DNA of 64,000 nucleotides from Haloarcula marismortui ATCC 43049 (GCF_000011085.1 NC_006396.1:2666001-2730000), one strand, 5' to 3'; shown: positions 6,602 to 15,635, numbered from the stretch's first letter. The notes: generated by a model not told the origin, from the sequence alone. Numbers and translations are program-made.

Positions 6602-8761
6602 CTACTGGTCGCTGGCGACGGCATCGACGCGCTCCGCGGTCAGCGCGTCCAGTGAGACCACTGACGCGTCCGTTTCCTCTGCAACGAGGTCAAGTAATCC
6701 AGCACGGCCCGCTTCGCCGGCATTCACGACGATAGTCCGGGTGGCTGCTTCACCGAGCGTTCGCGCCGCGGTTCTGGTCGCTGCCACCGGACTCCCGTCG
6801 GCGGTGTTCGCCCGCCCGTCGGTTACGACGATGACGACGCCGGCATCCGGGTCCGCCCGGTCGAGCACTTCGCAGGCGGCCGTCAGCCCGTCCGGCAGTG
6901 GTGTCCGGTCGCCTGTGGGGAGGTCTTTCAGGTGGCGTGCCGCCAGCGAAACGCTGTCAGTGGGCGGGAGTACCACGTCCGCGCCCTCGCCGGCGAAGGT
7001 GACGAACGCGACTTCGTCGCGGGCCTGATAGGCGTCTTTCAGCAGTTCCAGTACTGTGCCTTTTGCGGCTTTCATCGCCGGGCGCATCGACGCGCTCGCG
7101 TCGACGGCGAACACCACCAGCGTCTCGGCGTCGCCTGCACGAACGGACTTCCGAAGGTCACGTGACTCGACACGGCCGCTCCCGCGACTGGCCGCCGCCC
7201 GGACCGACGCTGCGGCGTCGACCTCATCGTCCCGGCCGGCGCGCTCGGTTCGGACCGTTGCACCGCGTTTCGTCCCTGTCGCGCTCGCACGGCCGCTTGC
7301 GCTCCCACCGTCTGTGTCGACCGATGGTGCGTCCACGTCAGGCGCGCCGCTGTCGCCGACTGCGGTGCGGGACTGGCCCGGCAGCAGCGGGGTGGCGTTT
7401 TCGGGGTCGTCGGGTTGGTCGGGGTCGCCCTCCCCACCGTCGTCTCCGGCCGCTCCTTCGCCGTCGCCGGCCTCTGCTTCCTGCCGCTCGCCGTCGCTGT
7501 CGGCCGAAGCGGGCGTCGGCTGCTCGCCGCGCTCGCCTGACTCGTCGTCGCCGTCCTCGCCGGATTCTCCGCTGTCGTCCGGGCGCTGCTCCTGCTGTTC
7601 GCTTCCGTCCTCACTGCCTTCGGAATCGGCTCCGTCGTTTACTGACTCGTCGCCGGCCCCCGCTTCCTCGTCGCTGTCCGCGTCACCCCCCTCCTCACCG
7701 CTTTCTTCGTCATCGGCGGACTCCTCCTCAGCCTCGCCCTCCTCGTCCTCGAAATGGTCGTCGAGCACGTCGTCCACGTCCGGCGCGTCCTCGAAGGGCC
7801 GGGAGGTGAGCCGGTGGGGGAGCGCGAACTCGGCGGCGCGTTCGATATCTGATTCGAGTACCGTCGTCCGCCCGTCCAGCGCAGCGAAGGTCCGGGCCGC
7901 TCGCGCTGTAGCGATATCGCCGCGGTGGCCGTCGAGGCCGGCGTCCCGACAGAGTTCGGCGATCTGTTCGCGGAACTCGCGGGCGAGGTCGACCTCCGGG
8001 AGCAGGTCGCGGGCGGTCCGCAGGCGCTCGCCCGGACCGCGGTCCGGTTCGGTCTGCCTCTCCTCGTCATCGCTTTCCCCGAGCGCCTGGTCAATGATAG
8101 CAACGCGGTCGTCAAGGTCCTCGCAGGCGCTGACTTCAGTCTGCAGGGCGAAGCGGTCCCGCAACTGCGGGCGCAGGTCGCCTTCTTCGGGGTTCATCGT
8201 CCCGACGAGCGTGAACTCGGCGGGGTGGGTGACGGTGACGCCATCGCGCTCGACCCGGTTTTGGCCGCTCGCGGCGGCGTCGAGGAGTACGTCCACGAGA
8301 TGGTCGTCGAGCAGATTCACCTCGTCCACGTAGAGGATGCCGCGGTTCGCGCGGGCGAGCAGGCCGGGGTCGAACTCGTGGTCGCCGTCGAGCGCGTCGG
8401 CCACCGACAGCGTGCCGACGACGCGGTCCCGGGTCGCACCGAGGGGGAGCGTCACGAGTGGAACCGAACGAGTTTCGACCGGCGGGTCTGAGCGTGTCCG
8501 GCAGTCCTCGCATTGCTCGTCGGGCCGGTCTGGCGGACAGCCGTAGGGGCAGTCCGCGACCGCGCGCTGCTCGGGCAGCAGGTCGGCAAGCGCGCGCACC
8601 GCCGTCGACTTCGCTGTCCCCTTCTCGCCGCGGACCAGCAGGCCGTCGAGGTCGTCGTCCGTCGCGACCGCGAGCAGGCCGTCCTTGAGGTCGCGCTGGC
8701 CGACGACGGCCGCGAACGTCGGTCCCTGCGAAGCTTTTTTGCCCGCGACGAATACAACCAT
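6602..8761 (-). CDS. chlID: Cobaltochelatase/Mg-chelatase type ChlI-ChlD fusion subunit
   Basis: 719 residues that power CobN-type metal insertion. N-terminal AAA+ module: Walker A GEKGTAKST (45-53), Walker B ILYVDEVN (142-149). A Cys4 insertion, CPYGC with CEDC (71-75, 84-87), suggests a zinc knuckle. A long acidic, low-complexity linker (about 325-480) follows. The C-terminal VWA domain has the MIDAS motif DASAS at 554-558 and VVTDGRAN near 645. This single protein replaces separate small (ChlI/CobS) and medium (ChlD/CobT) subunits. It is transcribed divergently from cobN, with only 35 bases between the start codons, which fits shared regulation of the two halves of one enzyme. Confidence 0.92.
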   Translation of the reverse strand: MVVFVAGKKASQGPTFAAVVGQRDLKDGLLAVATDDDLDGLLVRGEKGTAKSTAVRALADLLPEQRAVADCPYGCPPDRPDEQCEDCRTRSDPPVETRSVPLVTLPLGATRDRVVGTLSVADALDGDHEFDPGLLARANRGILYVDEVNLLDDHLVDVLLDAAASGQNRVERDGVTVTHPAEFTLVGTMNPEEGDLRPQLRDRFALQTEVSACEDLDDRVAIIDQALGESDDEERQTEPDRGPGERLRTARDLLPEVDLAREFREQIAELCRDAGLDGHRGDIATARAARTFAALDGRTTVLESDIERAAEFALPHRLTSRPFEDAPDVDDVLDDHFEDEEGEAEEESADDEESGEEGGDADSDEEAGAGDESVNDGADSEGSEDGSEQQEQRPDDSGESGEDGDDESGERGEQPTPASADSDGERQEAEAGDGEGAAGDDGGEGDPDQPDDPENATPLLPGQSRTAVGDSGAPDVDAPSVDTDGGSASGRASATGTKRGATVRTERAGRDDEVDAAASVRAAASRGSGRVESRDLRKSVRAGDAETLVVFAVDASASMRPAMKAAKGTVLELLKDAYQARDEVAFVTFAGEGADVVLPPTDSVSLAARHLKDLPTGDRTPLPDGLTAACEVLDRADPDAGVVIVVTDGRANTADGSPVAATRTAARTLGEAATRTIVVNAGEAGRAGLLDLVAEETDASVVSLDALTAERVDAVASDQ

Positions 8762-8796
8762 ACTTGTATTAGTGCAAACGGAGATTTAATAACGTT
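8762..8796. promoter_or_regulatory. Divergent chlID/cobN promoter region
   Basis: Only 35 bases separate the start codons of chlID (minus) and cobN (plus). The interval is AT-rich, with TTTAATAA just before cobN and CTTGTATTAG next to chlID. Each TATA box must lie within it or inside the neighbouring coding region, so both transcripts are probably near-leaderless and their promoters overlap. A single regulator could control both subunits of the cobaltochelatase. Confidence 0.6.
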
Positions 8797-11700
8797 ATGC
8801 CACAGCTAGGACTCTACACCGCGACGGAGAACGAACTCGGGGCCGTCCAGCGGGCCGCGGGCGAGGTCGACGCCGACCTCGTCGTGCGCTCGGAGAGCGA
8901 CCTCGACGACGAGCCAGCGGTCGAGGCGTTCGTCGACGAACTGACCGACGCCGACGCCGTCGTCCTCTGGCTCCACGGGGCCGAGGACAGCATGCCCGGC
9001 TACGAGATGGCCGTCGAGCGGTTGCGCGAGGCCGGCGTCCCGCTCGTGGTGAAAGCGACGGGCGACGCCTTCGCCTTCGAGGACACGTCGGTTCCGGACG
9101 AGCACCGCGACACCGTCTACGACTACCTCGACAAGGGCGGGGCGAGCAACGTCGCCAACTGCGTGCGCTACCTGGTGGCGCAGTACGGCGACGCCGACCC
9201 CTCGTACGACGAGCCGGTGACACTGCCAACGGAAGGAGTGTATCACCCTGACCATCCGGGCGCAAGCATCGACGAACTGCGGGCGACGTTCGACCCCGCG
9301 AAGCCGACCGTCGCCGTCTGGTTCTACGAGTCCCACTGGACCCACGAGAACACCCGCTACGTCGACGCGCAGGTCCGGGCCATTGAGGCCCACGGGGCGA
9401 ACGCGCTCCCGATATTCTGTGAACCGGCGACCGACGCCGAGGGCCAGTGGAACGCCGAACAGGTCACTGAGGAGTGGCTCCTCGATGCCGACGGCAACCC
9501 GCTGGTCGATGCAGTCTGCTCGTCGTTCATGTTCTCGCTGTCGATGGACGAACGCGGGCGCAGCGCCGACGACGAAGGCCAGAGCGCCGAGGACGTGTTC
9601 CTCGACAAACTCGGCGTCCCGGTCATCCAGACCGTGACGACGATGCGCTCCCGGTCCCGGTACGACAGCAGCGATACGGGCGTGATGGGCTTCGAACTCG
9701 CGCTTTCGGTCGCGCTGCCGGAGTTCGACGGCAACGTCATCACGCACCCCATCTCGGGCAAGGAGCGGACCGACGACGCCGCCGATATCGGGAGCGCCCC
9801 GAAACAGCACTTCCCGATCGACGACCGCATCGACCACGTCGCGCGGCTGGCGGTCAACTGGGCCGAACTGCGCCACACCCCGAACGACGAGAAGCAGGTC
9901 GCCGTCGTTCTGCACAACTACCCGCCCAGCGACGACGGCATCGGGACCGCCTTCGGGCTGGATTCGCCCGAGAGTACAGTGAATCTGCTGGAGGAACTGG
10001 ATGCTCGCGGGTATGACCTCGGTGATACGATGCCCGAGAGCGGCCAGTCGCTTGTCGAGCGCTTGACCGCCCAACTGACCCTCGACGACCGCTGGGTCGC
10101 GCCCGAGGACGTGCGCGAGCTGAGCGTCGACACCGTCTCGCCGACCCAGTACGGCGAGTGGTTCGAGATGCTTGACGACGACTTCCGTGAGAACGTCGTT
10201 GAGGAGTGGGGCGACCCGCCTGAGCGCCCGTTCGCAATTCCCGGCGTGGAGTTCGGAAACGTGCTCGTGACAGTCCAGCCCCCACGCGGGTTCGGCATGG
10301 ACCCCTCGAAAGTGTACCACGACTCGGACCTCCAGCCGCCCCACGACTACGTCGCGTTCTACCGCTGGCTCCGCAACAGCTACGAGACGGACGCTGTCGT
10401 TCACCTCGGGACCCACGGCAGTCTGGAGTGGCTGCCGGGCAAGACTGTCGGGCTGGACGGCGAGAGCGCACCGGACCAGCTCATCGACGACATCCCGAAC
10501 GTCTACCCGTACATCGTCAACAACCCCGGCGAGGGGACCCAGGCCAAGCGTCGGTCCTATGCCGCCATCGTGGACTACCTGACCCCGGTGATGGCCAATG
10601 CCGGAACCTACGACGACTTGGCCGACCTGGAAGAACTGGCCGACCGCTACCGCGAGGCCGGCATGGAAGACGCCCGGACCGACGACGGCGAGCACCTCGC
10701 CGAGCAGCTCCGCCAGACCGTCGACGAACTGGACCTCGCTGTCGAACTCGGCATCGCCGGCGAAATCGACGAGAAGGCCGACGTACGTGGCCCTGACGAA
10801 GCCGGGTCGACGCTCGCTGAGGGTGACGTGGCTGGCGACGACCTCGACATTGACGCCCTCGTCGAACGGGTCCACGAGTACCTCACCGACGTGAAGACGA
10901 CGCAGATCCGGAAGGGGCTGCACACGATGGGCGAGCCGCCGGCCGACGACCGACTGGTCGACTACTTGGTCGCGCTCACGCGCCTCGAGAACCCCGGCGC
11001 GCCGTCCCTGCGCGAGAGCGTCGCTGGCGTGCTGGGCGTCGACTACGACAAGCTCCGGAACGCCCCCGGCGAGTACGACGAGGCGCTGGGGATGACCTAC
11101 GCCGAGGCCGCCGACCACGTCCACGAGACCAGCAAAGACCTCGTCCGGACACTGGCCGAGCACGACTTCGACGTGCCCGAGAGCGAACTCGAAGACAACA
11201 CCTCGGAGGTGAATATGAACCTTCTCGTGGTCGACATCGAACCGCTCGGGGACGCTCGCGTCCGGTCTGGCGCACACGAGGACCTCCGCGAGGCGCTGGC
11301 GTACATCTGCGAGGAAGCCGCTCCGCGGGTGGCCGGCGCAGCCGACGAGATTCCCCGCACCGCCGATGCTCTGGCTGGCGAGTACGTCCCACCCGGCGGC
11401 TCCGGCGCGCCGACCCGCGGCGGCGTCGACCTCCTTCCCACAGCCAGAAACTTCTACACACTGGACCCGCGGAAGGTCCCGGCCAAGACGGCGTGGGACG
11501 TGGGCAGCGAGGTCGCCGACGGTGTACTGGAGCGCCATGAAACGGACGAAGGCGAGTACCCCGAGGAAATCGGCGTCGTCGTCTGGGGCACGCCGACGGT
11601 TCGGACCCGCGGCGAGACAATTGCGCAGGTGCTCGCGCTGATGGGCGTCGAACCGGTCTGGTCCGACGCCGGCCGCGTCGAGGACGTGGAACCGATTCCG

Positions 11701-12735
11701 CTCGAGGAACTCGGCCGGCCGCGTATCGACGTGACGACGCGTGTCTCCGGCCTGTTCCGCGATGCGTTCCCGGCGGCAGCGGGGGTCGTCCACGACGCCG
11801 TCGACGCCGTTGTCGACCTCGACGAACCCCACGAGATGAACTACGTGAAGAAACACGTCGAGGAGGAGACCGATGACCTTGTCGCCGACGGCATGGACGA
11901 GGGCGACGCCGAGAGCGCGGCGAAACACCGCGTGTTCACCACTCGCCCCGGCGGCTACGGGGCCGGGACGAACAAGGCCGTTGACGAGGGTAACTGGGAC
12001 GACCGCTCGGACCTCGCCGACGTGTACGTCCAGTGGGGCGGCTACGCGATGGGGTCACGCGGCCGAGTGAGCGACGCTCACGACGCATTCGAGCGCCGTC
12101 TATCCTCTGTCGACGCGACGGTCAAAATCGAGGACACCGCCGAACAGGACGAGTTCGACTCCTCGGACTGGTACGCCTTCCACGGCGGCTTCATCTCCGC
12201 GGTCACGGAGATTGCCGGCGAGGAGCCGAACTCCTATGTCGGGGACTCCTCGGACCCGGACAACGTCGACGTGTACACCAACGAGGAGAAAGTCCGGAAG
12301 GCGATGCGGGCCCGCGTCCTCAACCCCTCCTGGCTCGACTCGATGGAGGAACACGGCTACAAAGGAGCCGGGGACCTCTCGACGACGGTCGACGTGGTGC
12401 TGGGCTGGGACGCCACGACCGACGTGGTCAGCGACACCCTCTGGGAGGACGTGGCCGAGCGCTACGCCTTTGACGAGGAGCGACAGGACTGGCTCCGAGA
12501 CGTGAACCCCTGGGCGCTGGATTCGATCACCGACACGCTACTCGAAGCCATCGACCGCGGGCTCTGGGACGCCGACGATGAGACCCGGGACCGCCTGCGG
12601 GACCTGAATCTGGAAGTTGACGGTGACCTGGAGAGCCGAGCGACGGGGGGTCCGGAGCGAGGCTCTCCGAACGAGCGAGCGGGGAGCAGTGCGACCCGCG
12701 AGCAGGACGAGGAGGTGACTTCAGATGACGACTAA
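8797..12735 (+). CDS. cobN: Cobaltochelatase large subunit CobN
   Basis: 1312 residues, matching the CobN/BchH size class of about 1200-1300. The diagnostic motif HLGTHGSLEWLPGK is at about residues 535-550, and the C-terminal half has the conserved VSGLFRDAFP and RPGGYGAGTNKAVD blocks. The enzyme inserts cobalt into hydrogenobyrinate a,c-diamide in the aerobic pathway, using the ATPase partner encoded divergently upstream. The last 35 or so residues (NERAGSSATREQDEE) are not CobN-like; they come from a short interspersed DNA element that recurs at 13466. The 3' end overlaps the start of cbiC by 11 bases in another frame. A 1040-residue open frame on the opposite strand is a coding shadow. 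Confidence 0.95.
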   Translation: MPQLGLYTATENELGAVQRAAGEVDADLVVRSESDLDDEPAVEAFVDELTDADAVVLWLHGAEDSMPGYEMAVERLREAGVPLVVKATGDAFAFEDTSVPDEHRDTVYDYLDKGGASNVANCVRYLVAQYGDADPSYDEPVTLPTEGVYHPDHPGASIDELRATFDPAKPTVAVWFYESHWTHENTRYVDAQVRAIEAHGANALPIFCEPATDAEGQWNAEQVTEEWLLDADGNPLVDAVCSSFMFSLSMDERGRSADDEGQSAEDVFLDKLGVPVIQTVTTMRSRSRYDSSDTGVMGFELALSVALPEFDGNVITHPISGKERTDDAADIGSAPKQHFPIDDRIDHVARLAVNWAELRHTPNDEKQVAVVLHNYPPSDDGIGTAFGLDSPESTVNLLEELDARGYDLGDTMPESGQSLVERLTAQLTLDDRWVAPEDVRELSVDTVSPTQYGEWFEMLDDDFRENVVEEWGDPPERPFAIPGVEFGNVLVTVQPPRGFGMDPSKVYHDSDLQPPHDYVAFYRWLRNSYETDAVVHLGTHGSLEWLPGKTVGLDGESAPDQLIDDIPNVYPYIVNNPGEGTQAKRRSYAAIVDYLTPVMANAGTYDDLADLEELADRYREAGMEDARTDDGEHLAEQLRQTVDELDLAVELGIAGEIDEKADVRGPDEAGSTLAEGDVAGDDLDIDALVERVHEYLTDVKTTQIRKGLHTMGEPPADDRLVDYLVALTRLENPGAPSLRESVAGVLGVDYDKLRNAPGEYDEALGMTYAEAADHVHETSKDLVRTLAEHDFDVPESELEDNTSEVNMNLLVVDIEPLGDARVRSGAHEDLREALAYICEEAAPRVAGAADEIPRTADALAGEYVPPGGSGAPTRGGVDLLPTARNFYTLDPRKVPAKTAWDVGSEVADGVLERHETDEGEYPEEIGVVVWGTPTVRTRGETIAQVLALMGVEPVWSDAGRVEDVEPIPLEELGRPRIDVTTRVSGLFRDAFPAAAGVVHDAVDAVVDLDEPHEMNYVKKHVEEETDDLVADGMDEGDAESAAKHRVFTTRPGGYGAGTNKAVDEGNWDDRSDLADVYVQWGGYAMGSRGRVSDAHDAFERRLSSVDATVKIEDTAEQDEFDSSDWYAFHGGFISAVTEIAGEEPNSYVGDSSDPDNVDVYTNEEKVRKAMRARVLNPSWLDSMEEHGYKGAGDLSTTVDVVLGWDATTDVVSDTLWEDVAERYAFDEERQDWLRDVNPWALDSITDTLLEAIDRGLWDADDETRDRLRDLNLEVDGDLESRATGGPERGSPNERAGSSATREQDEEVTSDDD
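12672..12703 (+). repeat. Short interspersed element, copy A, inside cobN 3' end
   Basis: Contains CGAGCGAGCGGGGAG then CGACCCGCGAGC. Copy B at 13466-13495 has the same two blocks with a spacer two bases shorter. Here it is translated as the atypical tail of CobN. Just upstream, GGAGAGCC and GGCTCTCC form an 8-bp inverted repeat. Confidence 0.6.
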
Positions 12736-13450
12736 CACGGACGATGCGACAGACGGTGACGCGAACAGCGACGACGGCTTCGAGGAGTACGCCGACCTTG
12801 GCGCGACCACCTCGAACGCAATGGACATCGCGGAGACGTCGATGGACCGCGTGCGCGAACTCGTTCGGGACGAGACGCTGGCCGATCGGATTCGCCAGAA
12901 GTCCGTCCATGCGACCGGCGACCCCGAGTTCCAGCACCTCGTTCGCTTCACCGGAGCGGACGACGACGAGCCGGTGCGGGCCGGTGCGCAGGCAGTGCTG
13001 GACGAACAGCCTATCGTCACCGATATCACGATGGTCAAGGCCGGCATCACCGGCCGCGGCCACGACTGCCCAGTTCAGAAGGCCATCGGCAACGGCGCGG
13101 AGCTGGCCGCCGAAACCGGGATGACACGCACGGCCGCGTCAGTGCTCGAACTCGACAAACAGGGTGTCTACGACGGCGCTATCGCCGTCGTGGGAAATGC
13201 CCCGACAGCGGCGCTCGCGCTTGCAGATTGCATTGAGGACGGCACTCGGCCGGCCGTCGTCGTCGCCACGCCCGTCGGCTTCGTCAAGGCTGCTGAGAGC
13301 CGGGAACGGCTCCGCGAGGTCGCCGCCGAACATGGCGTCCCGACCATCACGAACGTCGGCCGCCGCGGCGGGAGCGGGCTGGCCGCCGGGCTGACGAACG
13401 AACTGGTGCACGTCGCGTCGGACGTGCGGGAGGGGGTGGTCGATCTATGA
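12725..13450 (+). CDS. cbiC: Precorrin-8X methylmutase CbiC/CobH
   Basis: Moves the C11 methyl group to C12, giving (cobyrinate/hydrogenobyrinate). 241 residues: an acidic N-terminal tail of about 30 residues, then the family domain with the catalytic-histidine motif KSVHATGDPEF, DITMVKAGITGRG, the ASVLELDKQ block and VVGNAPTAAL, and the C-terminal VGFVKAAESRERL and GRRGGSGLAAGL signatures. The start codon lies inside the cobN 3' end (11-base overlap), so the genes are co-transcribed. CbiE follows after 67 bases. Confidence 0.94.
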   Translation: MTTNTDDATDGDANSDDGFEEYADLGATTSNAMDIAETSMDRVRELVRDETLADRIRQKSVHATGDPEFQHLVRFTGADDDEPVRAGAQAVLDEQPIVTDITMVKAGITGRGHDCPVQKAIGNGAELAAETGMTRTAASVLELDKQGVYDGAIAVVGNAPTAALALADCIEDGTRPAVVVATPVGFVKAAESRERLREVAAEHGVPTITNVGRRGGSGLAAGLTNELVHVASDVREGVVDL

Positions 13451-13465
13451 CCTCCCCCCTCGGGA

Positions 13466-13495
13466 CGAGTGAGCGGGGAGAAACGACCCGTGAGC
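13466..13495 (+). repeat. Short interspersed element, copy B, between cbiC and cbiE
   Basis: Near-copy of the element at 12672-12703, sharing GAGCGGGGAG and CGACCC-GAGC with two base changes and a two-base spacer difference. It is non-coding here and fills most of the cbiC-cbiE gap. Confidence 0.55.
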
Positions 13496-13499
13496 CGCG

Positions 13500-13515
13500 A
13501 TGGAGTGGTCTCCAT
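13500..13515 (+). promoter_or_regulatory. Hairpin directly before the cbiE start codon
   Basis: ATGGAG and CTCCAT are perfect 6-base arms around a 4-base loop and end two bases before the ATG of cbiE. In mRNA this stem would cover the GGAG that could serve as ribosome binding site, so it may tune translation of cbiE. Confidence 0.4.
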
Positions 13516-13517
13516 AG

Positions 13518-14282
13518 ATGACTGAGAACGACGACTACGACCTCGATTCGGGACCGGACCCAGCCGATATTGCGGCGAGCGCGCCCGAGGACCCCGACGC
13601 CGACCGGCCGGTCCACGCCGTCGGCATCGGCCCGGGCAACCTCGATTTCCTGACGCCGCGCGGCGAGGAGGCGATCCGCGAGGCTGACGTTGTCGTCGGC
13701 TTCGAGACAGTCGTCGAGTTCGTCGCCGACCGGACCGATGCGGACCTCCTGACCTGCGGCTACCGCGACGAACTGGACACGCTCGACGCCTTTGCCGAGC
13801 GCGTGGCCGGCGGCGAGCGCGGGACTGCGGTCGCGATGGGCGACCCGAACCACTCTGGCTACCAGTTCGTGGGGAAGGTCCAGCGTGCCGTCGACCGTCC
13901 GGTTCGTATCGTGCCGGGCATCTCCTCGCTCCAGATCGCTGCCAGCCGTGCTCGGACGCCGATGGAGGACACGACATTTGTCACGCTGCACAAGAGCGGC
14001 GACCTCTCATCCGATCTCGACCGGCTTCGGAACGATGTGGGCGACCGACACCTGCTCGTGCTGCCACGCCCCTTCGACCTGATGCCCGAAGACATCGCAG
14101 CCGAGCTGTTGGATGCCGGCAGCGACCCCGAGCTACCGGCGCTGGTCTACGAGCGGCTCACCCACGATGACGAGGCTCGGACCGCAACGACGCTCGGCGA
14201 CCTTGCGCAAGATGCTGGCGGCAACAGCAAGGACGACACACGGTTCTCGGATCTTTCGGTGTTTGTCGTGCGGCGGGAGTGA
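13518..14282 (+). CDS. cbiE: Cobalt-precorrin-7 C5-methyltransferase CbiE
   Basis: 254 residues. After an acidic tail of about 30 residues comes the tetrapyrrole methylase fold: VGIGPGNLDFLT SAM loop, AMGDPNHSGYQ, VPGISSLQIAASRARTPMED and FVTLHKSGDL. The ISS-Q-AA-R-x-PxED-x-F-xx-LH series is typical of CbiE rather than CbiH, though both are methylases of the same fold and the gene could be annotated as a second cbiH in some genomes. No CbiT decarboxylase domain is fused. It is the last gene of the cobN-cbiC-cbiE unit and stops 22 bases before a convergent gene. Confidence 0.85.
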   Translation: MTENDDYDLDSGPDPADIAASAPEDPDADRPVHAVGIGPGNLDFLTPRGEEAIREADVVVGFETVVEFVADRTDADLLTCGYRDELDTLDAFAERVAGGERGTAVAMGDPNHSGYQFVGKVQRAVDRPVRIVPGISSLQIAASRARTPMEDTTFVTLHKSGDLSSDLDRLRNDVGDRHLLVLPRPFDLMPEDIAAELLDAGSDPELPALVYERLTHDDEARTATTLGDLAQDAGGNSKDDTRFSDLSVFVVRRE

Positions 14283-14304
14283 GGTCGTACTGCGACAGTC
14301 GCTA

Positions 14305-14772
14305 TTAGCTGACCGCAGCCGACCCAGCCTGCCGCTGCCTGTACTCGTTGATCAAACGGAACGCGAGTACGTACCCGACAGCCGCGAACACCACGGCCAG
14401 AATGACGTTTCCTGTCCATAGTCGGACCAGCACGTCGCTACCCATCGAGACAGAGACACCGTCAAACGACAGGCCGGGCACCGGCCCCAGAATCTGGTTA
14501 CCGAGCCAGAAGCTCGACGCGTACACGCCCCACTTGACCGGCGGATTGAGTATCAGCACGGACGCGAACAGCGCGACCTTGCTGAGCTGTTTGAACAGGT
14601 ACGCGAGGACGAGGAAGGCGATAAAGCCGGTGCCAAGCGTCGGTAGTGCGGTGAGGAACACGCCGACGCTGAAGCTCATCGCGACTTCTCGCGGCGAGTG
14701 GTCTTCTATCAGCGCAGCCACCAGTTTCTCTTTGACCTGCTCCCGCGTCTGCGCTACTCGTCGGCGTACCAT
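14305..14772 (-). CDS. DUF2062 membrane protein
   Basis: 155 residues. After a basic cytoplasmic start (MVRRRVAQTREQVKEKL) the sequence EDHSPREVAMSFSVGVFLTALPTLG and ASVLILNPPVKWGVYA match the DUF2062 family of small membrane proteins, whose function is unknown. Three or so hydrophobic segments follow. It is convergent with cbiE and stands upstream of the CbiX-like gene stop in the same orientation with a 76-base gap; I see no reason to link it to cobalamin. Confidence 0.82.
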   Translation of the reverse strand: MVRRRVAQTREQVKEKLVAALIEDHSPREVAMSFSVGVFLTALPTLGTGFIAFLVLAYLFKQLSKVALFASVLILNPPVKWGVYASSFWLGNQILGPVPGLSFDGVSVSMGSDVLVRLWTGNVILAVVFAAVGYVLAFRLINEYRQRQAGSAAVS

Positions 14773-14848
14773 CTATGTGCCAGAACGTACCGTGGGTACA
14801 AATCGCTTCCTCTCGTTCTGAGTCCGCGGTTCTGCCGCTGCGACAGCC

Positions 14849-15622
14849 CTAATCACCCTCGCCGTCGGTCGCCATCGGCCGGTTTGTTGCGGCCAGCGTC
14901 GCCTCGAAGGTCTGCGGTGTGCGTGTGTCGGCCATCGTCCGCGCCGTCTCGACGGCGGTCGCGACGGCCTCGGTGACGAGCGGGTGGTCACCCAGTGTGT
15001 CGGTGTAGGCGAGCCCGCCTCTATCGAGGTCGAGTTTGGCGGGGATCTGTGACTCGGTCGCGTCGGTTGGCGCGAGAAAGAGCGGCACGGCGACAGCGTG
15101 GTCGTGGGCGAGGTTGTACCTGACACATTCGACAGCCGGGTTCTGGAGCAGATAGCACGGTTCGACCTCGCCGAAGGCCGAGCGCTCGCGCAGGCGCTCG
15201 GCGTGGTACTCCGTCACCTGCCGCTGATACGGTTTGCCGCTGGAGCCGAAGGCGACGAGCGCGACGGAGGAGTCAGCGGCTTCCGGGACCGCAGCGGCGG
15301 CACGGTCACGGATCGCTTCGGTCAGTAGCGGGCTGCGACCGACTGGTTCACAGTAGTGCGTTTCAGCGTCGATTTCGTCGAGTGCCGCCGGCACGTCTGT
15401 GACTGTTGAGTGGTCGTGCGCGACGGTCATCGGCAGCGCGAACACGCGGTCGGCATCGATGGCTACCAGTTCGTCGCGTAACTCCCGACGGGGTTCGTGG
15501 TCGTAGGTCAGCACCGTCACGTCGGTTGCTACGCCGCGCTCGCGCAGGCGGCGAGCGTGTGTCTCGAAGGGCGTAGCGCGTGACGTGTCCCGACCGATGA
15601 GCAGGAGTGTGTCGTGTGGCAT
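14849..15622 (-). CDS. Diverged CbiX-like protein
   Basis: 257 residues with two CbiX/SirB-like half-domains (LLLIGRDTSRATPFETHARRL... and VALVAFGSSGKPYQRQVTEY...). The first active-site histidine of cobaltochelatases is absent: HGS has become GRD in half one and FGS in half two. A second-site cluster remains in half one (VAHDHSTVTDVP) but not in half two (APTDATESQIP). It may therefore be a non-catalytic cobalt or tetrapyrrole handler, or a chelatase with altered ligands. It is separated from the main operon and lies behind a perfect inverted repeat, so it may be regulated on its own. Confidence 0.8.
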   Translation of the reverse strand: MPHDTLLLIGRDTSRATPFETHARRLRERGVATDVTVLTYDHEPRRELRDELVAIDADRVFALPMTVAHDHSTVTDVPAALDEIDAETHYCEPVGRSPLLTEAIRDRAAAAVPEAADSSVALVAFGSSGKPYQRQVTEYHAERLRERSAFGEVEPCYLLQNPAVECVRYNLAHDHAVAVPLFLAPTDATESQIPAKLDLDRGGLAYTDTLGDHPLVTEAVATAVETARTMADTRTPQTFEATLAATNRPMATDGEGD

Positions 15623-15635
15623 TGGTAGCTCCCAA

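Noticed and set aside
8806-11928. 1040-codon open frame on the minus strand
   Set aside because: It is the antisense shadow of cobN: in GC-rich haloarchaeal DNA the opposite frame lacks stops, and its translation has no family motif, whereas the plus-strand frame has clear CobN signatures.
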